Positions 18,894 through 28,148 are shown, counted from the first letter of the stretch. The stretch: 64,000 bases of DNA from Bradyrhizobium nivariense (GCF_029846715.1 NZ_JARVWW010000015.1:1-64000); one strand, 5' to 3'. Notes: generated by a model not told the origin, from the sequence alone. Program-made: numbers and translations.

Positions 18894-19685
18894 TCAGTTC
18901 AGGCCGCGCGGGCCGCCGAGCAGGCGCAGCACGATTGCGAACAATTCGTTCTGTGAGGAAATGCCGAGCCGCTCATAGGCGCGCTTGCGGTAGGTCAGGG
19001 TCGAATGCAGGCTGATGCCGAGCGCCTGCGAGATCGCCTCGGAGCTGAAGCCGAGCAGGATGCGGCGGCAGACCTCCTGCTCGCGCGGCGAGAGCTCGGC
19101 GAGCGGCTTGCGCGTCGCGAACAGCGCGGCGAGGTTCTGGTCGAGCGGGGCGGTCGCAGCCTGCTGGAAATGGCGCGCGACGCTGGCGCCGATCGCCGGT
19201 GCGATGGCCTGTAACCGCGCACGCTCGATGGCGGCAAAGCGGCCCTGGGCGGTGATGCGATAGAAGTTGACATAGAAGCAGGTGTCGCCAGTCCAGATCG
19301 CGGTGGCGCATTTGTCGACGATGCCGGACTCCTGAAAGAATATCTTCCGGTAGCGCGCACCATACATGCGCGGCGCGAACGCCGGCAGCACGATCGGCAC
19401 GCTGCCCTCACCCTCGAACATTGCATCGCGATTGGGATCGGACTCGTGGAACTGTCCGGCATAGGCCGCGCCGAGATCGCCGCCGCTCGGGATGTTGCCG
19501 ACATCGAGCAGGCAGCTTGCCGCGCCGGTGCGGTTGAGCGCGAACACCATGCAATGGCCGACGCCGGCCTCCCGGCGCAGCGTGTCGATCAGGATCTTTG
19601 GAAAGTCAGGCCGGCCGATGGCCAGCACCGCGGGCGTGATGTCGCCGGCTGCGGGATTTGCGCGCACCACCCGAGACCGCATCAT
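18894..19685 (-). CDS. LuxR-family transcriptional regulator
   Basis: Regulator of 263 residues. The C-terminal LuxR helix-turn-helix is LSPREQEVCRRILLGFSSEAISQALGIS, then TYRKRAYERLGISSQNELF. The N-terminal ~170 residues do not resemble an acyl-homoserine-lactone domain or a receiver, so the signal is unknown. Two ATG codons sit together at 19685 and 19682; the second is better spaced from GGAGG. It is upstream of the P450 gene on the same strand. Confidence 0.88.
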   Translation of the reverse strand: MMRSRVVRANPAAGDITPAVLAIGRPDFPKILIDTLRREAGVGHCMVFALNRTGAASCLLDVGNIPSGGDLGAAYAGQFHESDPNRDAMFEGEGSVPIVLPAFAPRMYGARYRKIFFQESGIVDKCATAIWTGDTCFYVNFYRITAQGRFAAIERARLQAIAPAIGASVARHFQQAATAPLDQNLAALFATRKPLAELSPREQEVCRRILLGFSSEAISQALGISLHSTLTYRKRAYERLGISSQNELFAIVLRLLGGPRGLN

Positions 19686-19856
19686 TTCCTCCGCAACAGG
19701 TTGTTTTGCGGAAGGATAGCAGCAACCCCAGCGCTCCGGAAGTCGCCGGCGTCTGCATGTGCCGCTTCCGGGCTCCGGCTCGACGCGGCTCTGCAGCGCC
19801 TCGTTGGCGGTGCGCTGCAGAACCGGGGCTCATGTACAAGTTATGGAGCGTGATGT

Positions 19857-20348
19857 TCAGCCTACCGGCCCTAGTGTCCAATTGTCTCCTGAAAGCGGGC
19901 TGACTTTTACGTCTTCGATGACTCCGAGCTCCAGGCTCGGATCGAAATGGCGCATCGTCCGCTCGTTGAAGTCAATGATGCGGCCAGGCCTGAGTGGTCC
20001 GACATCATTTATCTTGACGATGACCTTCTTGCCGACGGCCTCGACGAGCGCATATCTCGGCCTCGCACCAAATTGGACCCCACCAAATTTCCGACGCAAA
20101 CTCGTCTTGATGGCAGCCGTCCAGAGAGAGGGATCGTAACGCTCGCCGGACGCCGTGCTCGGACCGCCCTCCTCCTTGCCGGGCTTGAACGGATTATACA
20201 TGGATGCAGCGCCAACGACTGCATTCCCGGAGGCGGCATCAACGACGGCGTTTGAGTGAACTCCACGCATTTCACTTCGAGCAGCAGTGACAGAAACGGC
20301 AAGCGCAATCAGGGCGCCGCAAAGTGCGGCGCTCGAGCGGAACGGCAT
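19857..20348 (-). CDS. RlpA-like double-psi beta-barrel protein
   Basis: Secreted or periplasmic protein of about 163 residues with a signal peptide (MPFRSSAALCGALIALAVSVTAARS). The RlpA/expansin-like domain has GAASMYNPF, TASGERYDPSLWTAAIKTSLR and VKINDVGPLRPGRIIDFNERTMRHF. RlpA proteins bind or cleave denuded peptidoglycan; a SPOR domain is absent, so lytic activity is not assured. Twin ATG codons occur at 20351 and 20348, and AGGAG is better spaced to the second. It appears monocistronic. Confidence 0.85.
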   Translation of the reverse strand: MPFRSSAALCGALIALAVSVTAARSEMRGVHSNAVVDAASGNAVVGAASMYNPFKPGKEEGGPSTASGERYDPSLWTAAIKTSLRRKFGGVQFGARPRYALVEAVGKKVIVKINDVGPLRPGRIIDFNERTMRHFDPSLELGVIEDVKVSPLSGDNWTLGPVG

Positions 20349-20567
20349 CATAACTCCTGTGATTTTTTCGATCGCCGGTTCCAAACACCGCGAACAGGGC
20401 AAGCGAACGCGGAAGCGTTCATGAAGCTTGCGCCGGTCCTTTGCGGATTCGAGCCAACCCCTTTGGCTATGGAACCGTTGTGCGAACCAGGGCGGTTCCC
20501 ACGCAGCGTCTTAAGTTGTCACCGACTAAGACAGAGATTGCGTCAGCAGCATGACTGAACGAACAGC

Positions 20568-21773
20568 TTATTCCGCCGCCGCCTTCGCGGGCGCGACATT
20601 GATCGCGAGCTTGCCGTAGCGATCCGTAAACGCCTCGGTGTCGATCTCTTCCAGCTTGATCTCGCCGCTCATCACGCTCCTCTTCCAGGCCGCCTGGGCC
20701 GGGTCGTTCTGGAATTCCGGCATCACCTCGCGGCCGAACAGCTCGAGCGATTCGCAGATGTGCTCGTGGCTGTTCTTGCCCGCTTGATTCAGCAGGATCA
20801 CCTGGTCGATATGCGAGCTCTGGAAACGCTTGAGCTTCCTGCGGATGGTCTCGGGCGAGCCGATCAGGCCGCCACGCAGCGCGGCCTCCTGCGCTTCCGG
20901 ATTGTCGTGCTTCCACTTGTTGTACTCGTCCCACATGTTGACAGTGTAGGGCGCGGGACGCTGGCGGTTCTGCGAGGCGCCGTAGAAGCGCAGCGCGAAC
21001 TGGAAGAAGGTGGCGCCGTCGGCGCGGGCGCGAGCCTCTTCATCCGTCTTGGCGCACATGAAGAACGACACCAGCGCCATGTTCGGGTTGATCTCGTAGT
21101 CGGCGAGCTTGGTGAGACGCTTGGTCATGGCGTTGTAATAGGCGTGCACCCAGGCATGCGCCGCGTCGGCGCTGACGAACTGGAAGCCGAGCGCGCCAAA
21201 ACCGTGGCGGCCGGCACGCTCGATGGTCGGCAGTTGCGAGCAGGCCATCCACAGCGGCGGATGCGGCTTCTGCACGGGCTTCGGCACCACATTGCGCAAC
21301 GGGATGTCAAAGTATTTGCCGTGATGCTCGGAGCCCGCATCCCTGAACATCGGGAAGATCGCAGCTACGGCTTCCTCGAACACCTCCTTCTTCGTCTCCA
21401 TGTCGCGACCGAACGGCGTGAGCTCGGTGATGGACGCGCTCTCGCCCATGCCGAATTCGCAGCGGCCGTTGGAGAGCAGGTCGAGCACCGCAACGCGCTC
21501 GGCGACACGCGCCGGATGGTTGGTGGTGAGCTGGAGGATGCCGTGGCCGAGCCTGATGTTCCTGGTGCGCTGGCTCGCCGCGGCGAGGAACGATTCCGGC
21601 GAGGGCGAATGCGAATATTCTTCGAGGAAGTGATGCTCGACCACCCAGGCATGGTCGTAGCCGAGCTTGTCGGCAAGTTCCATCTGCGAGAGCGCGTTCT
21701 GGTAGAGGCGGAGCTCGTCGCCGGCGGCCCAGGGTCGCGGCAGTTGCAGCTCATAGAAGATGCCGAACTTCAT
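20568..21773 (-). CDS. LLM-class flavin-dependent monooxygenase
   Basis: Luciferase-like TIM-barrel oxidoreductase of 401 residues. The N-terminus MKFGIFYELQLPRPW is followed by DKLGYDHAWVVEHHFLEEY, the bacterial luciferase alpha-type active-site segment. LGHGILQLTTNHPARVAERVAVLDLLSNGRCEFGMG and GLIGSPETIRRKL are also typical. The ATG at 21773 starts the conserved barrel; the long upstream open frame is a shadow of the acyltransferase gene. Such enzymes use reduced FMN made by a separate reductase, and none is adjacent. The substrate is unknown. Confidence 0.9.
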   Translation of the reverse strand: MKFGIFYELQLPRPWAAGDELRLYQNALSQMELADKLGYDHAWVVEHHFLEEYSHSPSPESFLAAASQRTRNIRLGHGILQLTTNHPARVAERVAVLDLLSNGRCEFGMGESASITELTPFGRDMETKKEVFEEAVAAIFPMFRDAGSEHHGKYFDIPLRNVVPKPVQKPHPPLWMACSQLPTIERAGRHGFGALGFQFVSADAAHAWVHAYYNAMTKRLTKLADYEINPNMALVSFFMCAKTDEEARARADGATFFQFALRFYGASQNRQRPAPYTVNMWDEYNKWKHDNPEAQEAALRGGLIGSPETIRRKLKRFQSSHIDQVILLNQAGKNSHEHICESLELFGREVMPEFQNDPAQAAWKRSVMSGEIKLEEIDTEAFTDRYGKLAINVAPAKAAAE

Positions 21774-21829
21774 GACGCCTCTCCCGCATTTTTTTCTTGC
21801 GCTCATCTTAGTGGGTGAGGCCGCGATGT

Positions 21830-23068
21830 CTACGCAGTCGCAATTCCGCCTTGCGGGAGAAGACGCCTTGTGGCGCGACGGCCATTCAGCACCACGCCGA
21901 TGAAGGTGAAGCGCACCAGCAGATGATAGCTCGCCAGCATCGGGGGAATCGCGACGACGAGAATGATCGCGAACTTGATCAGCCCGGGCCAATCGAGCTG
22001 CGACAGCGCGACCTGCAGCGCCATCACGATCGGCATATGGATCAGATAGAGCCAATACGACGCATCGGCGAGGTAGCGTCGCGTCGGGCTGAAGCCGGAC
22101 ATGAACCGGAGCGCGAGGCCGATGACCGCGAAGGTCGAGATCCATATCGCCGGTGCATACAGGATGACGGAGACCAGCCGGAGCGTGGTGGCGCTGAGGG
22201 GTAGTTTCGGCGCACCCGGCGCCGACAGGATCACACCTGAGAGGACGAAGCCGATCAGGATCAGGCCAAGCGCGAGCACAAGATGAGGAAGCCAGCGTCG
22301 CTCGAGAAGCCGCAGCAGATCGACCTGCCGATGCAACAGCCAGCCGACGCCGAAGGCGGTGCCGAAACCGATCCAGGCCTGCGCATTGGTGACGAGGGAA
22401 TGATCCGGCGTCCTCACGCCCATCACGTTGATCCATCGCTGGTCGAGGCTGAAAGCGATGCCGATCGGGATCGCCAGAACCAGCGGCGCCAGCGGGTTTC
22501 GCATGATCCGCGCGAAGACACGGTCAAGCACCATTCGCAGTGTGCCGGACGCATCGAGCCAGACGATGGCGCCGCGCAGCAGCAGCATGGCGACGTAGAG
22601 CTCCAGCAGCACATAGAGAAACCAGAGGTGGGTCAGGGGGAAATTCGGCAACGCCGGCGGCCAATTGCGCACGCCGTGGATCGAACCGCCATTCGGCAAA
22701 TAAGATGCCCAGATCACGATCAGGCTTATGGGCGTGAAGATGATCGGCCAGCCGATCGCGAGCGGCAGTCCGATCCTCTGCAGCCTGTCCCTGACGAAGT
22801 CCCAGGTGCTCCGGCGATGAAAGCTCATGCGGGCAAAGAAGCCGGCCATCAGGAAGAAGGTCGTCATCCTGAAGACGTGGATGGTGAAGGAGAGCAGGCC
22901 GAGGAGCAGGCTTGGATGGCTGTCCGTGACGAGCCAGAACTGGGCCGAGCCGGGCAGAAATGACAATGTCGCGTGCAGGACGATCCCGAGCAGCAGGGCG
23001 CTACCCCTGAGCGCGTCGAGGGCGTGCAAGCGTTCCGATGCGGGTGCGGCGATGGTCGAATGGGACAT
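21830..23068 (-). CDS. Acyltransferase family 3 (OpgC-like) membrane protein
   Basis: Integral membrane protein of 412 residues with about ten transmembrane helices. The N-terminus RLHALDALRGSALLLGIVLHA is the Acyltransf_3 signature (LDALRG, then catalytic-type His). FFLMAGFFARMSFHRR and YWLYLIHMPIVMALQ are also characteristic. Relatives O-acylate or succinylate glucans and other surface sugars; the acceptor here is unknown. It follows the AraC gene by 88 bases on the same strand, so the two may be co-transcribed. Confidence 0.87.
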   Translation of the reverse strand: MSHSTIAAPASERLHALDALRGSALLLGIVLHATLSFLPGSAQFWLVTDSHPSLLLGLLSFTIHVFRMTTFFLMAGFFARMSFHRRSTWDFVRDRLQRIGLPLAIGWPIIFTPISLIVIWASYLPNGGSIHGVRNWPPALPNFPLTHLWFLYVLLELYVAMLLLRGAIVWLDASGTLRMVLDRVFARIMRNPLAPLVLAIPIGIAFSLDQRWINVMGVRTPDHSLVTNAQAWIGFGTAFGVGWLLHRQVDLLRLLERRWLPHLVLALGLILIGFVLSGVILSAPGAPKLPLSATTLRLVSVILYAPAIWISTFAVIGLALRFMSGFSPTRRYLADASYWLYLIHMPIVMALQVALSQLDWPGLIKFAIILVVAIPPMLASYHLLVRFTFIGVVLNGRRATRRLLPQGGIATA

Positions 23069-23156
23069 GGATGGGCTCTTGCTGACTGGCGAGGGGTTTA
23101 TCGCGGGACAGTCTGCCCAATCGGAGCGCCGCCCTCTCGCCCGATCCAAAAATCGG

Positions 23157-24308
23157 CTAGCCGATTTCTCGGCGCGGCTGGTTGATCTCGGGATCGCAGT
23201 CAGTTTCCGGCCGGCTCAGCGCTTCGCGCCGGAATTCGGTCGGGGTCATGCTGGTTTCGGCCTTGAAGGCCCGATTAAAGGGCCCGATCGACTGGAAGCC
23301 TGCATCCATGGCGATGGTCAGCACCGGGACCTCCTGTTGCGTCACATCGGACAGCGCCAGCTTGGCATCCTCAATGCGATAGCGATTGAGGAACGCATTG
23401 AAGTTGCGATAACCCAGCCCTTCGTTGATCGCCTGGCGCAGCCGATGTTCGGGAACGTCGAGCCGTGCCGCGAGCACTCCGATCGCAAGACCTTCCTGCC
23501 GGTAGGTTCGCTCCACGGTCATCAGATGGTCGAGGCGCCGCAGCAAGACGGGGTCGACAGCGCCCCGCCCCGCGGTGGTACGGCCGGCGACCCCGGGAGC
23601 TTGGCCACGCGCGTCGCCGTAGGCGATCGCTGCCGTGGCGTCGCTGACGGCCACAGTCGCCTGGGCGCCGAAGACACCCAAGCCGGCGAGCATCGCCGCT
23701 GCGAACAGGCTCAGAGCGGTCGAAAGACTGCCGGTTCCACCGGGCGCGGCGACGGGCATTTCGGCGAAGCCCGCGCCGGCGACGAGCCCGATGGACACGA
23801 CATTGATGGCGAGTATCGCCAGCCGCAACCGGCGCCGCCGGATCACCAGATCGACACGCCAGGTCTTGACCGTCTGGACCGCAGCCGCGAGCGCCAGCAC
23901 CAGCGCCACCAACGAGAGGGCTCTACCACCGTCCCGGGCCAAGGCGGGCCACCTCGTCCAGCCAAGCGACACCGCAAATCCGACGGCCACGATGGTCAGC
24001 CACAAGGCGCCATGCCATCGCCTGAGCACGAAATCGTCGTCGAACGCCGCGCGCGCCCACAACCAGAAGACGGCGGGCAGCGAGGACATGATCGGCAACG
24101 TCCACCACCATGAGGACTTGGGAAAGAACGGCGCGGTCACGATCGCATAGAACGCGCCGCTGGCGCACATGGCGATGCCCAGCAAAACGTTCTGATTGAT
24201 GGCACGACGCTGCAGCACCACGACAGCGATCAGCAGGAACATGCCGCTCGCCGCGCCGCGAAACCCGAGATCAATGGCCGCGAACCCCATCCCGTTCACT
24301 ATCTGCAT
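23157..24308 (-). CDS. Membrane-anchored AraC-family transcriptional regulator
   Basis: The 383-residue product has an N-terminal half with six or seven hydrophobic helices (about residues 5-215) and a C-terminal AraC helix-turn-helix pair. The latter includes IGVLAARLDVPEHRLRQAINEGLGYRNFNAFLNRYRI and TIAMDAGFQSIGPFNRAFKAETSMTPTEFRR. Such proteins sense a membrane or periplasmic cue and act on nearby genes; the acyltransferase downstream is the natural candidate. I chose ATG 24308; the frame opens 13 codons earlier. Confidence 0.85.
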   Translation of the reverse strand: MQIVNGMGFAAIDLGFRGAASGMFLLIAVVVLQRRAINQNVLLGIAMCASGAFYAIVTAPFFPKSSWWWTLPIMSSLPAVFWLWARAAFDDDFVLRRWHGALWLTIVAVGFAVSLGWTRWPALARDGGRALSLVALVLALAAAVQTVKTWRVDLVIRRRRLRLAILAINVVSIGLVAGAGFAEMPVAAPGGTGSLSTALSLFAAAMLAGLGVFGAQATVAVSDATAAIAYGDARGQAPGVAGRTTAGRGAVDPVLLRRLDHLMTVERTYRQEGLAIGVLAARLDVPEHRLRQAINEGLGYRNFNAFLNRYRIEDAKLALSDVTQQEVPVLTIAMDAGFQSIGPFNRAFKAETSMTPTEFRREALSRPETDCDPEINQPRREIG

Positions 24309-24401
24309 TCCCCCGTTCGAGCGCCAAGTTTCGCACCGGCCCCGCACGGGTACAACCCAAACTTGTGGCTACGGCCGCAGCGATCGTCGCAAATTCACGG
24401 A

Positions 24402-24415
24402 TTGATCCAGATCAA
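24402..24415. promoter_or_regulatory. Perfect FNR/FixK-type box
   Basis: TTGATCCAGATCAA is an exact TTGAT-N4-ATCAA anaerobox, the site used by FixK2/FNR regulators in rhizobia. It lies 94 bases upstream of the AraC gene (minus strand) and at the 5' end of the NapC-type gene (plus strand). Because the box is palindromic, it could serve either direction. If it drives the cytochrome, translation must start downstream of the annotated TTG. Confidence 0.6.
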
Positions 24416-25025
24416 CGCGTCGGCCGGCCTACTGAAGGCCAAGCTTGCGCTCGAACTCTGGCAGGTGCTGATCCGGCCGAGCTCGGTGTTCGGGCTCGGC
24501 GTGCTGGTGCTGGCGGGCTTCATGGCCGGCGTGATCTTCTGGGGCGGCTTCAACACCGCGCTGGAATTGACCAACACCGAAAGATTCTGCACCGGCTGCC
24601 ACGAGATGAAGGACAACGTCTTCGCCGAGCTGAAGTCGACCATCCACTTCACCAATCGCTCCGGCGTACGCGCGACCTGTCCGGACTGCCACGTTCCGCA
24701 CAACTGGACCGACAAGATCGCGCGCAAGATGCAGGCCTCCAAGGAGGTCTGGGGCAAGATTTTCGGTATGATCGACACCCGCGAGAAATTTAGGGATCAC
24801 CGGCTCGAGCTGGCGGCGCATGAATGGGCGCGCTTCAAGGCCAACGATTCGCTGGAATGCCGCAACTGCCACAGCGCCGATTCCATGGACATCACGAAGC
24901 AGTCGCCGCGGGCCTCGGTCGCGCACCAGCGCTTCCTGTTCACGAAGGAAAAAACCTGCATCGACTGCCACAAGGGCATCGCCCACCATCTGCCCGACAT
25001 GCGCGGCGTTCCCGGCTGGCAGTAG
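24402..25025 (+). CDS. NapC/NirT-family tetraheme cytochrome c
   Basis: Membrane-anchored quinol dehydrogenase that passes electrons to periplasmic reductases. An N-terminal anchor (SSVFGLGVLVLAGFMAGVIFWGGF) is followed by four heme motifs: CTGCH, CPDCH, CRNCH and CIDCH. FCTGCHEMKDNVF and NRSGVRATCPDCHVPHNW are classic NapC segments. No nap, nir or other reductase gene is adjacent. The start is unresolved: TTG 24402 lies inside the FixK-type box, GTG 24465 would leave only a few residues before the anchor, and no ATG is available. Confidence 0.88.
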   Translation: MIQINASAGLLKAKLALELWQVLIRPSSVFGLGVLVLAGFMAGVIFWGGFNTALELTNTERFCTGCHEMKDNVFAELKSTIHFTNRSGVRATCPDCHVPHNWTDKIARKMQASKEVWGKIFGMIDTREKFRDHRLELAAHEWARFKANDSLECRNCHSADSMDITKQSPRASVAHQRFLFTKEKTCIDCHKGIAHHLPDMRGVPGWQ

Positions 25026-25045
25026 GGGCGGCGCCTGAGCGAGCG

Positions 25046-25179
25046 CCTCGTCCTTCGAGACGACCGCTTTGCGGTCTCCTCAGGATGAGGCTCAGCGGCA
25101 TCTTTGCCCGTCGAAATTGCCGCCGCACACTCCGCCTCATCCTGAGGGCCCGCCAAAAGGCGGGCGTCTCGAAGGATGG
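25046..25179. repeat. Imperfect inverted repeat (CCTCATCCTGAGG family)
   Basis: CCTTCGAGACG near the left end pairs with CGTCTCGAAGG at the right, and CCTCAGGATGAGG pairs with CCTCATCCTGAGG inside it. This is a common extragenic palindrome type in Bradyrhizobium. It lies between the cytochrome gene and the helicase gene. Confidence 0.75.
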
Positions 25180-25288
25180 GCCGCGGAGAACGACCTTGAA
25201 ATGCAATTGCCCTGCGCTTGAACCGGCGGTGCGAATGGTTAGTTTTGGGGGTGGCGAATCGCTCCGTTTCGCCCTCCTCAAGACAGAC

Positions 25289-26404
25289 ATGGCGACATTC
25301 ACCCCGCATCAGGACGCCGCGCTCAAAGCCGTTGGTGACTGGCTCAAGGCCAAACCCGGCCGCAACGGCACGCCGCCGGTGTTCCGCCTGTTCGGCTTTG
25401 CCGGCACCGGCAAGACCACGCTGGCGCGGCACATCGCCGACGGCGTCGACGGCGAGGTGAAGTTTGCCGCCTTCACCGGCAAGGCGGCGCTGGTCATGCG
25501 CAACAAGGGGTGCGACGACGCCTCCACCATCCATTCGCTGATCTACCGCACCCGCGAATCCGGCGAGGAGCAGCCCAGCTTCGAGCTGTGGGACGACGCC
25601 CCGGCCTCCAAAGCCAAGCTGATCGTGATCGACGAATGCTCGATGGTCGATGCCGAATTGGGCCGCGACCTGATGTCGTTCGACTGCCCGCTGCTGGTGC
25701 TCGGCGATCCCGCCCAGTTGCCCCCGATCCAGGGCGGCGGCTTCTTCACCAATACCGAGCCCGACGCGATGCTGACCGAGGTGCATCGCCAGGCCCAGGA
25801 CGATCCGATCGTCCGGATGTCGATGGACGTCCGCGAGGGGCGCGAGCTCGACATCGGCCGCTACGGCGAGAGCGAGGTGGTGTCGCGCAAGGAGCTCGAC
25901 CCTGATCGCGTCATGGCCGCCGACCAGGTCCTGGTCGGCCGCAACAACACGCGGCGCGCGTACAATATGCGGGTGCGTCAGCGCCAGAACATCGAGGACA
26001 CTTTCCCCGTCGCCGGCGACAAGCTGGTCTGCCTGCGCAACAACCGCAAGAAGGGCCTGTTCAACGGCGGGCTGTGGCGCGTGAAGTCGCGCAACACCTC
26101 GCGCTCGAAGTCGCGCATTCTCAGCATGCGGCTGTCGCCGGACGAGGATCTTGGCCACAAGGTGACGAAGGTTTCGGTGCGGGCCGATTGCTTCGAGGGC
26201 GGCGTCGAGGCGATCGCCTGGGAGCAGCGCAAGCCCTATGACGAGTTCGACTACGGCTACGTGCTGACCGTGCACAAGTCGCAGGGCTCGCAATGGGACG
26301 ACGTCGTGCTGTTCGACGAGAGTTTTGCGTTTCAGGAGAGCCGCGCGAGGTGGCTCTACACCGGGATCACGCGGGCGGCGAAACGGCTGAGCATTGTGGT
26401 GTGA
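25289..26404 (+). CDS. Small RecD-like ATP-dependent DNA helicase
   Basis: Superfamily 1 helicase of 371 residues, shorter than RecD2. Motif I is FGFAGTGKTTLA, motif II VIDECSMVD, motif III LGDPAQLPPI and the C-terminal UvrD_C_2 motif DYGYVLTVHKSQGSQWDDVVLFDE, then YTGITRAAKR. It lacks the extra N-terminal domains of RecD2 and has no RecB or RecC partner nearby. The ATG at 25289 is chosen; an earlier in-frame start (MVSFGGG...) would add 18 residues without homology. It probably acts in DNA repair or as a Dda-like helicase; the precise role is unknown. Confidence 0.88.
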   Translation: MATFTPHQDAALKAVGDWLKAKPGRNGTPPVFRLFGFAGTGKTTLARHIADGVDGEVKFAAFTGKAALVMRNKGCDDASTIHSLIYRTRESGEEQPSFELWDDAPASKAKLIVIDECSMVDAELGRDLMSFDCPLLVLGDPAQLPPIQGGGFFTNTEPDAMLTEVHRQAQDDPIVRMSMDVREGRELDIGRYGESEVVSRKELDPDRVMAADQVLVGRNNTRRAYNMRVRQRQNIEDTFPVAGDKLVCLRNNRKKGLFNGGLWRVKSRNTSRSKSRILSMRLSPDEDLGHKVTKVSVRADCFEGGVEAIAWEQRKPYDEFDYGYVLTVHKSQGSQWDDVVLFDESFAFQESRARWLYTGITRAAKRLSIVV

Positions 26405-26411
26405 CGCTGCT

Positions 26412-26444
26412 GTAGGGTGGGTTGCGCTTCGCTAACCACCCTGC
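26412..26444. repeat. Short copy of the GTAGGGTGGGTT repeat
   Basis: TGTAGGGTGGGTTGCGCTTC followed by GCTAACCACCCTGC forms a small hairpin between the convergent helicase and caspase-like genes. It is related to the longer copy at 11394-11503 and may act as a bidirectional terminator. Confidence 0.6.
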
Positions 26445-26450
26445 GATCTC

Positions 26451-28148
26451 TTACTTCCCTGCGACGAAATAAAAATCCTCGCGCCCCGGCGGGGAGCCGT
26501 ACGAAAACGGCTGCTGCTCGTGCTTGGTTACGACCCAGACGTCGTCGCGGACGATGTCGAACAGCTTCCGGATCTCGACGCGCGGCATCTTGATTTCGCG
26601 GGCGAGCGCGGTGGCGAACGGGCTGTCGGCGCCGCCGTCGCCATCCATCGCGGTCTCGCCGTGCTTGGCAGCGTAGACCACCATGAAGCCGGCGCCGGGC
26701 TCGATGTTGGAAAAGCCCTTGTCGACAAGCTTGAGCGACAGCGTGCGCTGCATGGTCGGCGCGAACGGATTGTCGCGGCAGGCATCCAGCATGACCAAAC
26801 GCACCTTTCGCGCGGCGCCGACGGCGGCAATTACCTGCTCCAGCGCAACCGCCTGTGTCTCGGCGTCCCTGTCCGCGGCGAGCTTGGCGTCGACGGGAAC
26901 GAGATAGTTGACGCCGCCGATCTCGAAACCGTGGCCGGCGTAATAGACCACCGCCCAATCCGACTTCTCTGCCTCGGCAGCAAACGTCTGCAACGCCTCG
27001 AAGAACTTGTCGCGGGTCAGATCGCTGACGGATATCACGGTCTGGAAGCCGACATCGCGCAGCACGCCTGCGATCATTTTCGAGTCGCGGGGCGGATTGG
27101 GCAAGGCGTGGACGTTCTTGTAGGCGCCGTTGCCGATCACAAGCGCCACACGTCGCCCCGTGGATCCGGCCGGCGCCTGCGGTGTCAGCGCGGCGAGCCG
27201 CTCCTGCGCGATGGCGCGGGCGCGCGCGACGTCGAGCTCGTCGAACTTCGTCAGCGAATAGGCCGCCGCACGATAGTCGGCACGGGCCTGGGCAAGGTCT
27301 TTCCTGCGCTCGTAGATCTGGCCGCGACCGGAATGGGCGCGCACATTGTTCGGGTTGATCTGGATGGCCGTATTGTAGTCCTTCAGCGCGGCGTCGAGGT
27401 CGCCCTTCGTCATGTTGACGTCGGCGCGATTGTTGATCGCGAACACGTTTTTCGGCTGCTTCTCGATCAGGCCGTCGCAGTCGGCGAAGGCCTGATCGTA
27501 CTTGCCCATCATGCCGTAAGTGATGCAGCGGTTGCCGGCGATCTGCGGTGCGTTCGGATCGATCTTCCCAGCTTCCTCGAAATCGGCAACCGCGCCGTCA
27601 AAATCCTTTATCAGCGTGCGCACGCGGGCGCGGTTGGTGTAGCCGAGCAAGAACCTGGGCGCGTATTTGATCGACAGGTTGAAATCGTCGAGCGCGCTTT
27701 GCAGCGCACCCCGGCGCAACTGGATGATGCCGCGATTGTTGTAGGGCACACCGTAGGTCGGGCGCTTCTGGAGCGCGAGGTTGTAGTCCGCCATCGCACG
27801 GTCGTCCTGGCCCGTCCGCTCGTAGGCGAGGCCGCGCAGGTTGAGCGTGACGACGTTGTCGGGATCGAGGTCGACGGCCATCGACAAGGTCTCGATCGCG
27901 TGGACGTAGTCGCGCTTGTTGATCAGCGTGTTGCCGCGCACGGAAAGCGCGGTCGCCTTGTCCTTGCCGGTGAGCCGGTCGGCGTTGAGCAGATTGTCGC
28001 AGGCCTGCGCCCTGGCCTGCGCATCCGCCTGGCGGTCGCGGCAAATGGCGAGGTCGTCGCCGAGTTGCGGATCGGCCACCGCAATCGAGCAGCAGGCGGC
28101 GAAGACGGCGAGAACGACGATGAGGGTCAGGGATGCGACGCGCAGCAT
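26451..28148 (-). CDS. Secreted TPR - caspase-like (peptidase C14) protein
   Basis: The 565-residue product has a signal peptide (about 1-26, cut after IAVA) and tetratricopeptide repeats over about residues 65-300 (e.g. RGLAYERTGQDDRAMADYNLAL). A C-terminal caspase domain follows at about 332-565. The catalytic dyad is visible: His406 in VVYYAGHGFEIGG and Cys457 in VMLDACRDNPF. The domain opens with GRRVALVIGNGAYKNVHALPNP. Such bacterial metacaspase-like proteins may cleave periplasmic targets bound by the TPRs; no substrate is indicated by the neighbours. It is a single gene, convergent with the helicase. Confidence 0.88.
   Translation of the reverse strand: MLRVASLTLIVVLAVFAACCSIAVADPQLGDDLAICRDRQADAQARAQACDNLLNADRLTGKDKATALSVRGNTLINKRDYVHAIETLSMAVDLDPDNVVTLNLRGLAYERTGQDDRAMADYNLALQKRPTYGVPYNNRGIIQLRRGALQSALDDFNLSIKYAPRFLLGYTNRARVRTLIKDFDGAVADFEEAGKIDPNAPQIAGNRCITYGMMGKYDQAFADCDGLIEKQPKNVFAINNRADVNMTKGDLDAALKDYNTAIQINPNNVRAHSGRGQIYERRKDLAQARADYRAAAYSLTKFDELDVARARAIAQERLAALTPQAPAGSTGRRVALVIGNGAYKNVHALPNPPRDSKMIAGVLRDVGFQTVISVSDLTRDKFFEALQTFAAEAEKSDWAVVYYAGHGFEIGGVNYLVPVDAKLAADRDAETQAVALEQVIAAVGAARKVRLVMLDACRDNPFAPTMQRTLSLKLVDKGFSNIEPGAGFMVVYAAKHGETAMDGDGGADSPFATALAREIKMPRVEIRKLFDIVRDDVWVVTKHEQQPFSYGSPPGREDFYFVAGK

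Noticed and set aside
21774..22436. N-terminal extension of the LLM monooxygenase frame by about 220 codons
   Set aside because: It overlaps the acyltransferase gene on the same strand in another frame and shows no domain. The luciferase-like domain begins at ATG 21773.
24363..24401. TTG at 24363 as start of the NapC-type cytochrome
   Set aside because: The extra residues (WLRPQRSSQIHG) do not resemble NapC N-termini, and no ribosome site precedes it.
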